A DNA stretch of 64,000 nucleotides, from positions 1 to 64,000 of the forward strand of contig NZ_JTDV01000008.1 in the NCBI RefSeq assembly GCF_000943555.1, written 5' to 3'. Below the pieces are notes generated by a model that worked only from the letters and a program-made list of their open reading frames with translations, did not search any database and had not been told where the DNA came from. The stretch's first letter is position 1; every line of letters begins with the position of its first letter. Below, one piece after another: positions 63,970 to 64,000 of the stretch. This DNA is from Neotamlana nanhaiensis (GTDB lineage: Bacteria; Bacteroidota; Bacteroidia; Flavobacteriales; Flavobacteriaceae). The translations under genes and the position numbers were made by a program.

Positions 63970-64000
63970 TTAAATGTTTAAATAACGGTTTAAGTAATCG
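63970..64000 (-). CDS. C-terminal tail of a further minus-strand gene (probably a CBS-domain protein)
   Basis: Only the last nine or ten codons are visible, ending DYLNRYLNI and a TAA stop at 63970-63972, just 3 bp before the nadK start. The frame and close spacing suggest a real gene end. In relatives a CBS-domain gene lies here, but that identity is inferred from gene order and not from these residues. Confidence 0.4.
   Translation of the reverse strand, partial: DYLNRYLNI

Noticed and set aside
1-64000. tRNA, rRNA, insertion sequence or phage genes
   Set aside because: No cloverleaf-like segment, rRNA core sequence, transposase, integrase or phage structural gene was recognised in reading the window.

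Overview
The window reads as chromosomal DNA of a gliding-type member of the Flavobacteriaceae (Bacteroidota). The evidence is low GC, Bacteroidota promoter boxes (TAnnTTTG), weak Shine-Dalgarno sequences, and a gene set typical of that family: sprA, PorP/SprF proteins, a type B sorting domain, a MaeB malic enzyme fused to a phosphotransacetylase domain, tandem OmpH/Skp genes, a DUF6089 barrel and a TonB-dependent receptor with a carboxypeptidase-like N-terminal domain. The genus cannot be fixed from this sequence; a marine genus is a guess. No rRNA, tRNA, CRISPR array, insertion sequence or phage gene was seen.

Layout. 1-5.7 kb: the 3' end of a giant repetitive adhesin exported by the type IX secretion system (T9SS), its PorP/SprF partner and a PorE-like OmpA protein. 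5.9-7.9 kb: ruvB and queG. 8.2-16.3 kb: an accessory sugar locus with a LacI regulator and paired palindromic operator, a TonB receptor, an exported glutaredoxin-like protein, a sucrose-type MFS carrier, a PfkB fructokinase and a GH13_18 sucrose phosphorylase. It resembles the sux loci of xanthomonads, with phosphorolysis in place of amylosucrase. 16.4-17.6 kb: a GAF histidine kinase. 17.8-32.9 kb: a core block of maeB, ruvA, sprA (the T9SS translocon), gcvH, vanZ-like, two tonB genes and a RemB/Wzi-like outer-membrane protein that carries its own TonB-like domain. 33-38.3 kb: respiratory oxidase assembly (heme O synthase, two subunit III proteins, subunit IV, a degenerate SCO, SCO, DUF420 and a tiny CxxC membrane protein). 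38.4-44 kb: a MacAB-TolC-like efflux operon. 44.1-50.7 kb: tsaB, then on the minus strand MscS, DUF1304, a DUF255 thioredoxin protein, dodecin and an Nfu-type protein, and then an orphan PorP/SprF protein on the plus strand. 50.9-56.4 kb: a VWA lipoprotein, a TPR-LytS kinase with its LytTR regulator, a gamma carbonic anhydrase and a small lipoprotein. 56.4-64 kb, minus strand: the envelope block nadK, DUF6089, uppS, bamA, ompH, ompH, murI, with the tail of one more gene at the window edge.

The dominant theme is building and energising the outer membrane: T9SS export, BamA/Skp folding, TonB coupling, undecaprenyl phosphate and D-glutamate supply. The sucrose locus is the clearest accessory module. 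The intergenic regions are also informative: several intrinsic terminators run directly into TAnnTTTG promoter boxes or start codons, and a family of imperfect inverted repeats sits between genes.
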